A DNA stretch of 64,000 nt from Oryzibacter oryziterrae (GCF_021864535.1 NZ_JAKJIC010000001.1:474785-538784), one strand, 5' to 3'; counted from the stretch's first letter, positions 43,913-53,757 are shown. The notes: generated by a model not told the origin, from the letters alone. Program-made: numbers and translations.

Positions 43913-44818
43913 TCACGCTGGTCCGGTCGGTCGGGGGTGCCAGGCGCGGGCAAGCTCGGTGAACTCGGACGCCGCGCGGCTGTGGTAGCGTTCCCGGTGA
44001 TGCAGAACGGAGAAATTCCGCTGCGGCAGATCGGCGTCGACGCGCTTCAGCACACCGGCCTTCAGGGCGCAGGCGACGACCATCTGCGACAAGATGGTGG
44101 CGCCCGCTCCCGCTTCGACGGCACTCAGCACGGTCTCGTTGGACGGCATTTCGAGGGTTACCTGGATGTCGGACGCCGGCACGCCATAGGCGGCGAGCAC
44201 GGCTTCAAAGGCCGATCTTGTGCCGGAACCGGCTTCCCGCACGACCCATTGGGCATCGCGCAGCCGCTCGCTCAGCGAGCCGTTGTGCCCAAGCCAGGGA
44301 TCATGGGGGGCGGCGACGAGCGCCAACTCATCGGCAAAGAGCGTTTCGATGCTGAGGCGGGGATCGTCGAGCGGGCCTTCAACGAAGCCAAGCGCCACGG
44401 CGCCCTCCCCGACGCGCGCCGCGACCCACTCGGTGTTGCCGAGTTCCAGGGAGACCTTCAATCCCGGATGCTTCTGGCGGAAGCTGTTGATGACGCGCGG
44501 AATCCAGTAGGCGCCGATGGTCTGGCTGGCTGCGACGGTCAGGGTGCCGCACCGCATGTCGGCCACGTCGGCCAGCATGGCCTCGGCATCCTGCGCGCTG
44601 GCGAGGATGGACCGGGCGCGCACCAGGAAGAGCCGACCGGCTTCCGTCAGCGCGATGCGGCGACCAATGCGGTCGAACAGGCGTATGGCGTAGCGCGTTT
44701 CAAGGGCGGTGATTGCCGCGCTGGTGGCGGACTGGGTGAGATGCAGGTCGGCGGCCGCCTGGGTCACATGTTCGCGCTCGGCAACCGCCACGAAGATGCG
44801 CAACTGTTCGAGCGTCAT
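43913..44818 (-). CDS. LysR-family transcriptional regulator next to a YeiH-type exporter
   Basis: 301 aa. The N-terminal LysR winged helix (MTLEQLRIFVAVAEREHVTQAAADLHLTQS split over two helices) is followed by a periplasmic-binding-like effector domain (GTLTVAASQTIGAYWIPRVI onward). It lies 23 bases downstream of the exporter gene on the same strand. Similar LysR genes (YeiE/CbbR-CysB-like) adjoin YeiH exporters in many bacteria, so it likely controls that exporter in response to sulfite or another sulfur compound. Confidence 0.88.
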   Translation of the reverse strand: MTLEQLRIFVAVAEREHVTQAAADLHLTQSATSAAITALETRYAIRLFDRIGRRIALTEAGRLFLVRARSILASAQDAEAMLADVADMRCGTLTVAASQTIGAYWIPRVINSFRQKHPGLKVSLELGNTEWVAARVGEGAVALGFVEGPLDDPRLSIETLFADELALVAAPHDPWLGHNGSLSERLRDAQWVVREAGSGTRSAFEAVLAAYGVPASDIQVTLEMPSNETVLSAVEAGAGATILSQMVVACALKAGVLKRVDADLPQRNFSVLHHRERYHSRAASEFTELARAWHPRPTGPA

Positions 44819-44841
44819 TCACATTCACCGACCAACTGAAA

Positions 44842-45873
44842 CTAAAGAAGTTTTATCAGGCCGAGGGTCCAGGTGGCAATGAACAAGCTGGCCAGGGCTC
44901 CCAGCAGAGCTGGTCTGAGACCGCGCTGGGTGAGCTTGCCGAAGTTGGTTTCCAGCCCCATCGCCGCCAGCGCCATGGTGAGCAGCACGGTGGACAGGAG
45001 CGCCAGGTCCGCCTTGATTGCCGGGGGCAAGGGAATGGCACTGTTGAGCAACACCATGCCGAGGAAGCCGAACACGAAGATCGGCAGCGGCGGTCGCACA
45101 CCGGCGTGCCGGCCCACGCCCTTGCGCGCAGCCAGACCAGCCATGGCGAAGACCACCGGCGCCAGCATCATCACACGGGTAAGCTTGGCGATGGTGCCGG
45201 TGGTACCGCCGTCCGGGCCATAGGCGAAAGCTGCCGCCACGACTTGCGCCACTTCATGGATCGAGGAGCCGGCCCAAAGGCCGAAGCTGCGCGGGTCCAT
45301 GGACAGCAGGTGACCGATCCAGGGATAGGCGAACATGGAAATGGAGCCGAAAACCGTGACGCAAGCCACGGCATAGGCGACGTCTTCGTCATCGGCCTCA
45401 ACCACGCTGTCGGCCGCCGCGACCGCCGACGCGCCGCAGATCGATGTGCCCGCGGCAATGAGCTGGGCAAGCCGGCCATCGACGCCGAGCCAGCGTCCCA
45501 TCTGAACGGTTGCGAGAAAGGTGGCTGCCACTGCCGATGCGATGATCGCCAGTGCCCCGAGGCCAACTTCAGACACCTGTGTCAGCGTCAACTGCAGGCC
45601 CAGCAACACGATGGCGGCGCGCAGCAGGCGTCGCATGGAGAAGACGATGCCCGGACGCAAGGCCGGGCCCACGCCGATCGTGTTGTTGACGATCATGCCG
45701 CCGATGATGGCGAGGATCATCGGACTGAAGGTGTTGAGGCCGGGGACCAGTCGCAGCGCATAGGCGCCGCCGGTCAGCGCGCAGCAGAGCAGCAGGCCGG
45801 GCATCATCTGCTGCAGACCCTGCAGCGGTGCCTCCAGAGCGGCTGATTGCAGGTCGTCGTGTGTTTCGCTCAT
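44842..45873 (-). CDS. YeiH/UPF0324-family putative sulfate exporter
   Basis: About 343 aa integral membrane protein with roughly ten TM segments. Family signatures are LQLTLTQVSEVGLGAL, AAGTSICGASAVAA and SSIHEVAQVVAAAF. I choose ATG 45873 (MSETHDDLQ), preceded by AAGGAA at eight bases; the frame is open to 45930. Members have been proposed to export sulfate or related anions, mostly from context. It is transcribed with the LysR gene. Confidence 0.87.
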   Translation of the reverse strand: MSETHDDLQSAALEAPLQGLQQMMPGLLLCCALTGGAYALRLVPGLNTFSPMILAIIGGMIVNNTIGVGPALRPGIVFSMRRLLRAAIVLLGLQLTLTQVSEVGLGALAIIASAVAATFLATVQMGRWLGVDGRLAQLIAAGTSICGASAVAAADSVVEADDEDVAYAVACVTVFGSISMFAYPWIGHLLSMDPRSFGLWAGSSIHEVAQVVAAAFAYGPDGGTTGTIAKLTRVMMLAPVVFAMAGLAARKGVGRHAGVRPPLPIFVFGFLGMVLLNSAIPLPPAIKADLALLSTVLLTMALAAMGLETNFGKLTQRGLRPALLGALASLFIATWTLGLIKLL

Positions 45874-46135
45874 GGGGCGGTTCCTTTCCGCCCAGCTATG
45901 GCCGTTCAATGTCAATCGGTTCCAACGCAAAATTCTTGTCGTTTCGTTCGATGAAACCGAACGATTGGTTCTCTCAGCCGTTGAGGAATGCCCGTGCCGG
46001 CGAAGGGGCCCTGGCCTCCTTCAGGCATCGTCCGATCGCAAATTTTGTGATCGGGGGTCGCATTCCCTCGCATTGTCCGGGGCGAAAACCCCTTGTAAAG
46101 CTATGGTCATATTTGAAGACCCAGGAGAAACAGAC

Positions 46136-47251
46136 ATGCGGAAATCCTTGGCAATCCTGATGGCGGGCATGGCCCTGTCCTTTGCCGCTACACCCGGCCG
46201 TGCCGATGACCTGACGATTGCCGTGGTCGGTCCGATGACCGGCCCTCTCGCCTCCATCGGCGACTGGCAGAAGCATGGCGGCGAAGCGGCGGCTGCCCTT
46301 CTGAACGATGCCGGCGGCGTCAACGGCGTGAAGGTGAAGATCGTCGTCGAGGATGACGCTTGCGATCCCAAGCAGGCCGTCGCGGTTGCCAACCGTCTCG
46401 TTGCCGATGGCGTGAAGTTCGTGGCCGGCCATGCCTGCTCGGGTTCGTCCATCCCGGCCGCCGCCGTCTATGCCGACAACAACGTGCTGATGATGACCCC
46501 GGCGTCGTCCAACCCGGCGCTCACCGAGAAGGGCTATCCCACCGTCATGCGTCTGTATGGCCGCGATGATGCCCAGGGTGCCTTCGTTGCGCCCTGGATT
46601 GCACGCCACTATGCCGGCAAGAACGTCGCCATCCTGCATGACAAGTCGGCCTACGGCCAAGGCCTCGCCGAAGTGGTCAAGGCCTCGGTCAACGCCGCCG
46701 GTCTCACGGAAGTGCTGTATGAGGGCATCAATCCGGGCGAGAAGGACTATAGCTCCTTGATCGGCAAGCTGCAGAGCCTGAAGGTCGATGCCGTGTATTT
46801 CGGCGGCTACCACACCGAAGGCGGCCTCATCAAGCGCCAGGCGGCGGATCGCAACTATGCTCCGGACTTGATCATGGCCGACAGCCTGTCAACCGCCGAA
46901 TATTGGGCGATCACCGGTGCCGCCGGCGAAGGCAGCTATTTCACCTTCCCGACGTCGCCGGTCAACCTGCCGTCGGCTCAGGCCGCCGTCGCCAAGTTCA
47001 AGGCTGAGAACTACAGTCCGGACGGCTTCACGCTGTTTTCCTATGCCGTGGTGCAGGCCATCGCAGAGGGTGTGAAGCGCGCCGGCTCGGACGATCCGAG
47101 CGCTGTTGCCGAAGCCCTCAAGAATGGCACGCCCGTCGACACCGTGGTCGGTTCGATCGTCTTCGACGAGAAGGGCGACATCAAGGATCCGAAGTTCGAG
47201 ATCAATCTGTGGCATGACGGCAAATACGCCCCGATCGACATCAACAAGTGA
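46136..47251 (+). CDS. Branched-chain amino-acid-type ABC substrate-binding protein (orphan)
   Basis: 371 aa with a signal peptide (MRKSLAILMAGMALSFAATPGRA, cleavage near 24). The mature protein has the LivJ/LivK fold: TIAVVGPMTGPLASIGDWQKHG, VEDDACDPKQAVAVANRLV, VAGHACSGSSIPAA, and a conserved cysteine pair (C59/C84 region) as in Leu/Ile/Val-binding proteins. AGGAG precedes the ATG, and a strong terminator follows. No permease or ATPase genes are adjacent, so it must use a transporter encoded elsewhere. Confidence 0.9.
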   Translation: MRKSLAILMAGMALSFAATPGRADDLTIAVVGPMTGPLASIGDWQKHGGEAAAALLNDAGGVNGVKVKIVVEDDACDPKQAVAVANRLVADGVKFVAGHACSGSSIPAAAVYADNNVLMMTPASSNPALTEKGYPTVMRLYGRDDAQGAFVAPWIARHYAGKNVAILHDKSAYGQGLAEVVKASVNAAGLTEVLYEGINPGEKDYSSLIGKLQSLKVDAVYFGGYHTEGGLIKRQAADRNYAPDLIMADSLSTAEYWAITGAAGEGSYFTFPTSPVNLPSAQAAVAKFKAENYSPDGFTLFSYAVVQAIAEGVKRAGSDDPSAVAEALKNGTPVDTVVGSIVFDEKGDIKDPKFEINLWHDGKYAPIDINK

Positions 47252-47288
47252 TGGCCTGATCGAAGCCAGCCTCGAGCCGATTATGCAG

Positions 47289-47324
47289 ACCGCCCGGAAG
47301 TCACTTCCGGGCGGTTTTGTTTTT
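47289..47324 (+). terminator. Strong intrinsic terminator
   Basis: ACCGCCCGGAAG (47289-47300) and CTTCCGGGCGGT (47304-47315) form a perfect 12-pair stem with a TCA loop, followed by TTTGTTTTT. Confidence 0.93.
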
Positions 47325-47501
47325 CAGACCAAAAACGTCAAGAATAATTGCGCTTCAATTCATGATATCACGCATCAAGAATTTGAGAATCAGTATGTAT
47401 TATAGCGTAATTCAGGTTCATGCAGATCGACATATTCAAAAACGAGTAATTAACTTCATTCAATTATTTGATTCTTTGTGACATTTTACGGTGAGGGTGC
47501 G

Positions 47502-49445
47502 ATGAACGTCGGTATTCTCGTTGACGAAGCCAAATGTACCGGCTGCAACCGGTGTATCGGCGACTGCCCGATCGATCAGGCCAATGTTGCCTATGTGGTA
47601 CATGGTCAGCACAAGGTCCGGGTCGACGAGAGCGCCTGCATCATGTGCGGCCAGTGCATCGCGGCCTGCGATCACGGCGCCCGCAACTATCGGGACGATA
47701 CCGACGATTTCATTGCCGATCTCGAGCGCGGCAAGCAGGTCGTCGTCATCGCGGCTCCGGCCGTACGCCACAATTTCCCTGACTACGAGCGGCTGTTCGG
47801 CTGGCTGAAGAGCAAGGGCGTTGCGGCCATCCACGACGTCTCCTTCGGCGCCGACATCACCACCTGGGCCTATCTGAAGGCGATCGGCGAGCGGAAGATT
47901 CCCTCGCTGATCGCCCAGCCCTGCCCGTCGATCGTCCACTATATCGAGACCTATCAGCCGGGTCTGATCCCGGCTCTGGCTCCGGTGCACAGCCCGGCGC
48001 TCTGCACCGCGATCTGGCTGCGCAAATATGCCGGCGTCACCGCCCCGATCGCCTTCCTGTCGCCCTGCGCGGCCAAGGGCATGGAGTTCCGCGATACCGG
48101 CGGCGCCATCGCCTACAACGTCACCTACCGGAAGCTGAAGGACTATTTCGAGAAGCGAGGCATCGACCTCAAGAGCGCTCCACGTGCTGGCTTTGACGGT
48201 GTCGATTGCGGTCTCGGCCTGACCTTCAGCCGTCCCGGCGGCCTCGGCGAAAACATCCGCCATGTGGTCGGCGACGATGTCTGGATCCGCCAGGTCGAAG
48301 GCACCGGCCTCGTCTACGAGTATCTGGAGCAATATGAGAAGCGTGCCAAGGCCGGCAAGCCGTTGCCGCTGGTGGTCGATGCCCTCAATTGCGCCCATGG
48401 CTGCAATCTTGGCACCGGCACCTGCCACGACGTCGATATCGACGACATCGATCATCATATGAACCGGCTGAAGGTAGAAAAGGCCAAGACCAAGACGCGC
48501 AAGCGCATGCTCGGCGGGGCGTCCTATGCCCCGTTCGAACAGTTCGACAAGCAATTGCGGCTCGACGATTTTCTGCGCGGCTACGAAGACCGCACGGGCG
48601 CGGTGCACACCACCGAGTTCAGCGAGGCCGACTATGATCGGGCCTTCAAGGCTCTGCACAAGAACGACGAGGCCAGCCGCAAGATCAACTGTTATGCCTG
48701 CGGCTATGGCAACTGCCGACGCTTTGCCGCCGCCATCCTGCGTGGGACCAACACCGAGGAAAACTGCATCAACTTCGCCCGCTCCGTCGCCGACGAGGAA
48801 CATCGTCAGGCCGAAGCCAGCCGCAAGGCGGAATCGGCCAAGCAGGAGGAGATCCTCGAACTCAACCAGCTGATGGAACGCGTCAAATCCATGAGCGCGG
48901 ACAAGGAGCGCAAGTCGTTCGAGCTCAAGGAGCACGTCGGGGCCATCACCGGCGCCATCACCGAGGTTGCCGAAGGCAGTCGCGAGGGCGCCCAATCGGT
49001 CAGCCGCATCGACGAGCAGGTGCACCGGGTCTGCGACATTGCCGAGAAGGTCAAGGCGAGCATCGGCAGCATCGAAGCGGAAATGGATGGCTTTGGTGCG
49101 GCCCTCAAGGAAATCGCCAACATCGCCAACCAGACCAACCTGCTGGCCCTCAACGCCCAGATCGAGGCGCAGCGCGCCGGGGATCAGGGCCGTGGCTTTG
49201 CTGTGGTGGCCAGCGAGGTCAAGCAACTGGCCGGCCAGACCCGCACCGTCGTCACCGCCACGCGCAGCAGCGAAACCGCCATCCTCTCGGTCAAGGAGGA
49301 GTTGCGGCACATCGCGGTCGCGCTTGAGGAAAACATGGATCTGGTGGCCAACCGCGTCACCAATCTCAACATGATCATGGAAGAGACCAGCAACAAGTGC
49401 GACCTGATCGAGGAGACAGCCCGCCGGCTCGCCGCCGAGGGCTGA
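47502..49445 (+). CDS. [FeFe]-hydrogenase-like sensor fused to a chemoreceptor signalling domain
   Basis: 647 aa, no TM segment. Order: two ferredoxin 4Fe-4S sites (C12/15/18/22 and C46/49/52/56); an iron-hydrogenase large-subunit-like domain (about 75-320) with H-cluster-type cysteines C141 (QPCPSIV), C189 ([10 protein letters not shown]), C297 and C301 (NCAHGC); a further Fe-S motif with C397, C400, C405 and C422; a coiled coil; and a methyl-accepting chemotaxis (MCP) domain with hairpin tip near 539-577 ([20 protein letters not shown]). Sensory [FeFe]-hydrogenases usually carry PAS domains; fusion to an MCP output implies hydrogen or redox signalling to CheA/CheW in the cytoplasm. Start ATG 47502 follows GAGGG; an earlier in-frame start adds eight residues. 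No hydEFG maturases are in the window, so the state of the cofactor is unknown. Confidence 0.85.
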   Translation: MNVGILVDEAKCTGCNRCIGDCPIDQANVAYVVHGQHKVRVDESACIMCGQCIAACDHGARNYRDDTDDFIADLERGKQVVVIAAPAVRHNFPDYERLFGWLKSKGVAAIHDVSFGADITTWAYLKAIGERKIPSLIAQPCPSIVHYIETYQPGLIPALAPVHSPALCTAIWLRKYAGVTAPIAFLSPCAAKGMEFRDTGGAIAYNVTYRKLKDYFEKRGIDLKSAPRAGFDGVDCGLGLTFSRPGGLGENIRHVVGDDVWIRQVEGTGLVYEYLEQYEKRAKAGKPLPLVVDALNCAHGCNLGTGTCHDVDIDDIDHHMNRLKVEKAKTKTRKRMLGGASYAPFEQFDKQLRLDDFLRGYEDRTGAVHTTEFSEADYDRAFKALHKNDEASRKINCYACGYGNCRRFAAAILRGTNTEENCINFARSVADEEHRQAEASRKAESAKQEEILELNQLMERVKSMSADKERKSFELKEHVGAITGAITEVAEGSREGAQSVSRIDEQVHRVCDIAEKVKASIGSIEAEMDGFGAALKEIANIANQTNLLALNAQIEAQRAGDQGRGFAVVASEVKQLAGQTRTVVTATRSSETAILSVKEELRHIAVALEENMDLVANRVTNLNMIMEETSNKCDLIEETARRLAAEG

Positions 49446-49455
49446 CTCCGTCGCA

Positions 49456-50673
49456 TCATGCCTTGGTCAGCAAATCCTTCAGCGTCAGCGCGATCACTTC
49501 CGTGGCGGCCTTGAGGTCGCTGAGCTTCACGTGCTCGTTGGCGGCGTGGGCGTTGGCTTCGAGGATCGAGCGCGGGCCGGCGCCATAGAGCACGGTCGGG
49601 ATGCCGGCGGCCGAATAGTGGCGGGCGTCGGTGTAGAGCGGCACCCCGGTCGGCGCCACCGGCACGCCGAGCACGGCGGCGGCGTTCTTCTCGATGGAGG
49701 CGATCATCGGCGCGGCGCCCGGCAGTTCGCGCAGCGGTTCGGCCAGCATGATGCGCCGGCATTCCACTTCGAGGCCCGGGACCTTCGGCGCGGCGGCTTC
49801 CACCAGCGCGATCAGCCTGGCTTCGACCTCAAGGCCGTTTTCTTCCGGGATCAGGCGGCGGTCGAGCCGCATGGTGATGCGGTCGGGCACCACGTTGGTG
49901 TTGATGCCGCCGGAGATGAGGCCCACGGTCAGCTTGGGCGAGCCGATGCCCTTCTGAGCCGACACCGTGTCGCCGAGGCGATGGCGCTCGGCATAGAGTG
50001 CGGCGAGGATCGGCACAGCGTGTTCCAGCGCGTCGACGCCGGTCTCGGGCATGGCCGCATGCGCCTGCTTGCCGCGCACGACGATTTCCATGTGCAGCAC
50101 GCCGTTGTGTGCCGTGGTGATTGCATAGGAGAAGCCGGCGGAGATGGCGAGGTTGGGCTTGGAGAGCCCCTGCTCGATCAGCCAGGCGGGGCCGACGTAG
50201 CCGCCCGCCTCCTCGTCGAAGGTCAGGTGCAGTTCCACCGTGCCGTCGAGCGGCAGGCCGGAGGCGATCAGCGCCTTCAGCGCGAAGGCATAGGTGGCAA
50301 AATCGGACTTGGACACGGCGGCGCCGCGACCGTAGATGGCGCCGTTCTGCTCGACGGCGCCATAGGGATCGACGGTCCAGCCCTGCCCTGGCGGCACCAC
50401 GTCGCCATGGGCGTTGAGCGCGATCACCGGCCCCTTGCCGCTGCCGAAGGTGTGGCGGACGATCAGGTTGGTCACCGAGATCATGCCGTTCTGCTGCACG
50501 AAGGGCTCGGGCACCGGGTGGCGCTCCACCTTGAAGCCCTGGGCTTCGAGCAGGTCGGCCGCCTTGTCGGCGATCGGCGCGCAGTCACCGGCGGGATTGT
50601 CGCTCGGCACGCGCACCAGAGCCTTCAGAAAGGCCACTTCGTCGGCGAAAGCGGCGTCGATGATCGATTTCAT
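49456..50673 (-). CDS. M20-family amidohydrolase/peptidase (ArgE/DapE-like)
   Basis: About 405 aa. Zinc-site segments are ALNAHGDVVPPG (H and D), GRGAAVSKSDFATYAF, HLTFDEEAGGYVGP (E-E) and the late YTDARHYSAAG. The dimerisation domain holds the conserved G-K-Q-A-H-A stretch. I choose ATG 50673 because AGAGGA is six bases upstream; ATG 50679 sits too close. It is the last gene of a ureide operon after uraD and the allantoate amidohydrolase-like gene, so it may act on a carbamoyl or N-acyl amino acid. Its exact substrate is unknown. Confidence 0.85.
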   Translation of the reverse strand: MKSIIDAAFADEVAFLKALVRVPSDNPAGDCAPIADKAADLLEAQGFKVERHPVPEPFVQQNGMISVTNLIVRHTFGSGKGPVIALNAHGDVVPPGQGWTVDPYGAVEQNGAIYGRGAAVSKSDFATYAFALKALIASGLPLDGTVELHLTFDEEAGGYVGPAWLIEQGLSKPNLAISAGFSYAITTAHNGVLHMEIVVRGKQAHAAMPETGVDALEHAVPILAALYAERHRLGDTVSAQKGIGSPKLTVGLISGGINTNVVPDRITMRLDRRLIPEENGLEVEARLIALVEAAAPKVPGLEVECRRIMLAEPLRELPGAAPMIASIEKNAAAVLGVPVAPTGVPLYTDARHYSAAGIPTVLYGAGPRSILEANAHAANEHVKLSDLKAATEVIALTLKDLLTKA

Positions 50674-50675
50674 GG

Positions 50676-51944
50676 TCATTCCTCTGAGACATCCGTCTGG
50701 TCGGCCAGTTTGCCGATTGTCTTGATCAAGGCTTCCACGGCAAGGCCCATGTCGTCAACTGTGGCGAATTCGGCGGGGTTGTGGCTGATGCCGCCGCGGC
50801 AGCGCACGAAGAGCATGCCGACATCGGTGAGCGCCTTGATGGCGTGGCCGTCATGGCCGGCGCCGGACGTCAGCCGCCTCGTGGGATGACCGAGAGCCTC
50901 GATCGCGCCGGCAAAGGCGTCCTGCAGGCGTGGCGCGCAGGGGGTGGTGGCGTTGTCATAGAAGCGATCCATGGAAAAGCCCACGTGCCGTCGCTCGGCA
51001 ATGGCGCGGCAGCGCGCCTTGATCTCTTCGGTGGCCGCCGCACGGGGCGCGTCGCTTTCGGCGCGCAGATCCAGTGTGAACCGCACCCGGTTTGGAATGA
51101 CGTTGATGGCGCCCGGCTCCACGGTGAGGCGGCCGACGGTGGCGACCATCTCGTGGGCGCGACCGGCCAGAGCCACGTCTTCAATGGCGGCCATCATCTC
51201 GGCACTGGCGGCAAGGGCGTCGCGGCGCAGCGTCATCGGCACGGTACCGGCATGGCCGGCCTCACCGGTGACGAGGACATTGAAGCGCGACTGGCCGGCG
51301 ATGGAGGTGACCACGCCCAGCGCCTTGCCCTCGATCTCCAGCACCGGCCCCTGCTCGATGTGCACTTCGAGATAGCCGAGCACGTCATCGGGGGCATAGG
51401 CGGCTGCTTGGCTCGCATCGGGCTCGCAGCCGAAATCCGTCAGGGCTTGCCGCAGGGACACACCGTCGGCGTCCCTGGCGTCCAGCGCGGTCGACGGGAA
51501 GATGCCGGCCACGGCGGAACTGGAAGCGAGCGAGGTCGGGAAGCGCACGCCCTCTTCATCGCCAAAGGCAAGGACGTCGACGCCGAACGGCAAGGCGACC
51601 TCACGCGCGGCCAGTTCCTGCAAGGCCAATATGCCCGCGACCACGCCAAGCATGCCGTCATAGCGCCCGGCATTGACCACCGTATCGATATGCGAGCCGA
51701 TCAGCAGCCGCTTGTTGCCGCCGACGCCGGCCTTGCCGGCCTTGCGATGGCCCCGCACGGTGCCGAGGGCGTCCACGGACACCTCAAGCCCGATCTCCGT
51801 CATCCAGCGCGCGACGAGGTCGACGGCCTTGGCGTGCGCGGGCGACAGATAGAGGCGGGTCAGCCGGCCCGGTTCGTCGGTGAGCGCGGCCAGCGCGTCG
51901 AGCATGGCCTGCGCCCGTTCACCCAGTTGGCGCGTTGCGGTCAC
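50676..51944 (-). CDS. allC: Zn-dependent allantoate amidohydrolase / carbamoylase family
   Basis: 422 aa M20-family hydrolase. It has GSHIDTVVNAGRYDGMLG (metal His and Asp), AFGDEEGVRF (Glu pair), LEVHIEQGPVLE (metal His) and GQSRFNVLVTGEAGHAGTVP, all typical of allantoate amidohydrolase, ureidoglycolate amidohydrolase and N-carbamoyl amino-acid hydrolases. Adjacent uraD favours allantoate or ureidoglycolate. It overlaps uraD (ATGA) and runs into the downstream peptidase gene, so the three are co-translated. Confidence 0.82.
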   Translation of the reverse strand: MTATRQLGERAQAMLDALAALTDEPGRLTRLYLSPAHAKAVDLVARWMTEIGLEVSVDALGTVRGHRKAGKAGVGGNKRLLIGSHIDTVVNAGRYDGMLGVVAGILALQELAAREVALPFGVDVLAFGDEEGVRFPTSLASSSAVAGIFPSTALDARDADGVSLRQALTDFGCEPDASQAAAYAPDDVLGYLEVHIEQGPVLEIEGKALGVVTSIAGQSRFNVLVTGEAGHAGTVPMTLRRDALAASAEMMAAIEDVALAGRAHEMVATVGRLTVEPGAINVIPNRVRFTLDLRAESDAPRAAATEEIKARCRAIAERRHVGFSMDRFYDNATTPCAPRLQDAFAGAIEALGHPTRRLTSGAGHDGHAIKALTDVGMLFVRCRGGISHNPAEFATVDDMGLAVEALIKTIGKLADQTDVSEE

Positions 51945-52459
51945 GGCAGCACCCGGTCTTCAAGGCGGAAACGGAAAATACGGGATATCTGGGTCAAGGC
52001 CGTGTCGAACTCTGTGGCGGCGTCATTGTGGATGCGCGCGTCAAAAGCGTCGAGGATCATGTCCTTGGTTGCGCCCTTGACCGCGAAGATGAAGGGAAAG
52101 CCGAACTTGGCCTTGTAGGCGTCGTTGAGCGACGTGAACCGGGCGAACTCTTCGGTCGTCAGTCGGTCGAGACCGGCGCCCTTCTGCTCTTTCTTGGAAT
52201 CCTCGGCCATGGTGCCGGCAACGGCTGCCTTGCCGGCGAGATCGGGATGGGCGCGGATCAGGGCCAGTTGCTCCTGTTCGGTTGCCGCGCGCATGGCGGC
52301 GGCAAAGGCGTCGACGAGGGCGGAGCGGTTTGCGAACGGGCGCGCCTCGGCCGCGCGCACGGCCACCCAGGGCGAATGCTCGGCCACATCCCCGAAGCGG
52401 TCGACGAACTCCGCCGCCGTCCATCCATTCACCGCCTCGATCCCAACCGGTTCGATCAT
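51941..52459 (-). CDS. uraD: OHCU decarboxylase
   Basis: 172 aa from ATG 52459 (MIEPVGIEAVNGWTAAEFVDRFGDV), the usual length. The frame is open to 52597, but the extra 46 residues are not family-like, and GGAAGGG precedes 52459. The catalytic-region motif EHSPWVA and the LIRAHPDLAGKAA segment are classic for 2-oxo-4-hydroxy-4-carboxy-5-ureidoimidazoline decarboxylase, which yields S-allantoin from the urate oxidation product. It is first in the purine/ureide operon. Confidence 0.92.
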   Translation of the reverse strand: MIEPVGIEAVNGWTAAEFVDRFGDVAEHSPWVAVRAAEARPFANRSALVDAFAAAMRAATEQEQLALIRAHPDLAGKAAVAGTMAEDSKKEQKGAGLDRLTTEEFARFTSLNDAYKAKFGFPFIFAVKGATKDMILDAFDARIHNDAATEFDTALTQISRIFRFRLEDRVLP

Positions 52460-52806
52460 TTCGCCCTTCCGTGTCTGACACAAATCACCGGCAAGGTCGC
52501 AAATCGGCGTTGTCGACGCAATGGTCTGCTTGAGAAAGCGGAGCGAGAAGCCTCGCGTGACGGGTCCGTTGGAGTCGTCAAAAAATGCTGATTTCATAAC
52601 GTCTTGCCAACTTTCTGCACCGTAACATGGGAGTTGACCTTATTTCGCCATGCGTCCATGTCAGACTGACGTTGGTGGCGCATGAAGTCACCAATGCCAC
52701 CAGCGAGGCCGCAATGACGCCCGAGTTCCCGCGTGATCTCTCTCCTGCGCAGCGGAAGCGCTCGACGCTTGCGCGATTGCGCCGGAGCCACGGGAGCCGT
52801 TGAATC
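52460..52806. other. Divergent gap between uraD and the hypothetical gene
   Basis: No established gene. A 29-codon frame (52714-52803, MTPEFPRDLSPAQRKRST) has GAGG upstream and stops three bases before the next ATG. It could be a coupled leader peptide or chance. Confidence 0.4.
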
Positions 52807-53757
52807 ATGGCCCTGCGCGCGCCTGCCCGCTTTCGTCTTGTTCGCCGTTGGGTTCACGCGACACCGCTGCGGCGCAACTCGGTCTACGGCCTTGTCGGTA
52901 CGACGCTGGCCGTGGGGGCCCTCTATCTGCGCTTCGGCTCCGAAATTCCGGCTGCGATGGCTGAACTGTCGGCCGTCGTCAATCGGCCTGCCATGGTGAC
53001 CACGGAGATCGTCGCGCCTCAGCCGCCGCCGACCAAGTCGACGAGCGTGCCGGCCCGCGATCCGTTGCGCAATCTGCCTCACGACACGCTGGCCGATCTG
53101 GTCTCTCCCGAGCCGGTCAGTCCGGTTCCCTTCACCCGCGTGATCCGCCCCCAACCGCAGGCGCTCTGCACGGCGCTGGCCGACATGGGCGTCACCGGAG
53201 CCAAATGGCGGGACAATCCGGTCACGCCGGGCGAATGGACCTGTGACAGCGAGCTTGTAAACTTCGGTCCGGAGGCCACCGGCGAAGGGCAGCCCAAGCC
53301 TTCATCGATCTTTGTTTCGCTGCGCGGGGCCGCGCCCGATCGCGTTGATGTCATCCGCCTCAAGCTCAATCTCCCAGACCCCAAGAGCGCTCCGCAGGCT
53401 CGCCAGGCTTTCGACCGGGTGCTTGAGGCCATCCACGCCCGCTTTCACTGGGACGTGCCGCCAGCGATCCTGGACGCGGTCGATCGCGTCCGCACGACCG
53501 AGGTGGAAAATCATGGGGTGGTTTATGACGCCCGTCGCTCCTGGGGCGACGTTCCGCGCCTCGACCTGGTGATCACCCTGAAGGATGAAGCCGGGATCCT
53601 GCCGACGGAGGGCTTCACCGGCACACTGAACATCCTCAAGCCGGAGGACCAGCCGAAGCCAAAGCCCGGACCGGCCAAGCTACCGACACCGTCCGTCGCC
53701 GATCTGCCGGCGGCGGGGGCATCCTCATCCGCGCCCATCGAGGATGTGACGCGGTAA
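52807..53757 (+). CDS. Hypothetical anchored protein, DUF6030-like
   Basis: 316 aa. A basic start (RAPARFRLVRRWVHATPLRR) is followed by one hydrophobic segment at about 25-45 (VYGLVGTTLAVGALYLRFG), then a proline-rich stretch (60-110) and a compact domain with two cysteines (QALCTALADMG and GEWTCDSELVNFG) that may form a disulfide. The tail is Pro/Lys/Ala-rich. This suggests a periplasmic domain held by an N-terminal anchor. The resemblance to DUF6030 proteins of Rhizobiales is from memory. No function can be assigned. Confidence 0.65.
   Translation: MALRAPARFRLVRRWVHATPLRRNSVYGLVGTTLAVGALYLRFGSEIPAAMAELSAVVNRPAMVTTEIVAPQPPPTKSTSVPARDPLRNLPHDTLADLVSPEPVSPVPFTRVIRPQPQALCTALADMGVTGAKWRDNPVTPGEWTCDSELVNFGPEATGEGQPKPSSIFVSLRGAAPDRVDVIRLKLNLPDPKSAPQARQAFDRVLEAIHARFHWDVPPAILDAVDRVRTTEVENHGVVYDARRSWGDVPRLDLVITLKDEAGILPTEGFTGTLNILKPEDQPKPKPGPAKLPTPSVADLPAAGASSSAPIEDVTR

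Noticed and set aside
47460..49310. 616-codon open frame on the minus strand
   Set aside because: Antisense to the hydrogenase-chemoreceptor gene, which has clear domains and a start; the antisense translation has no motif.
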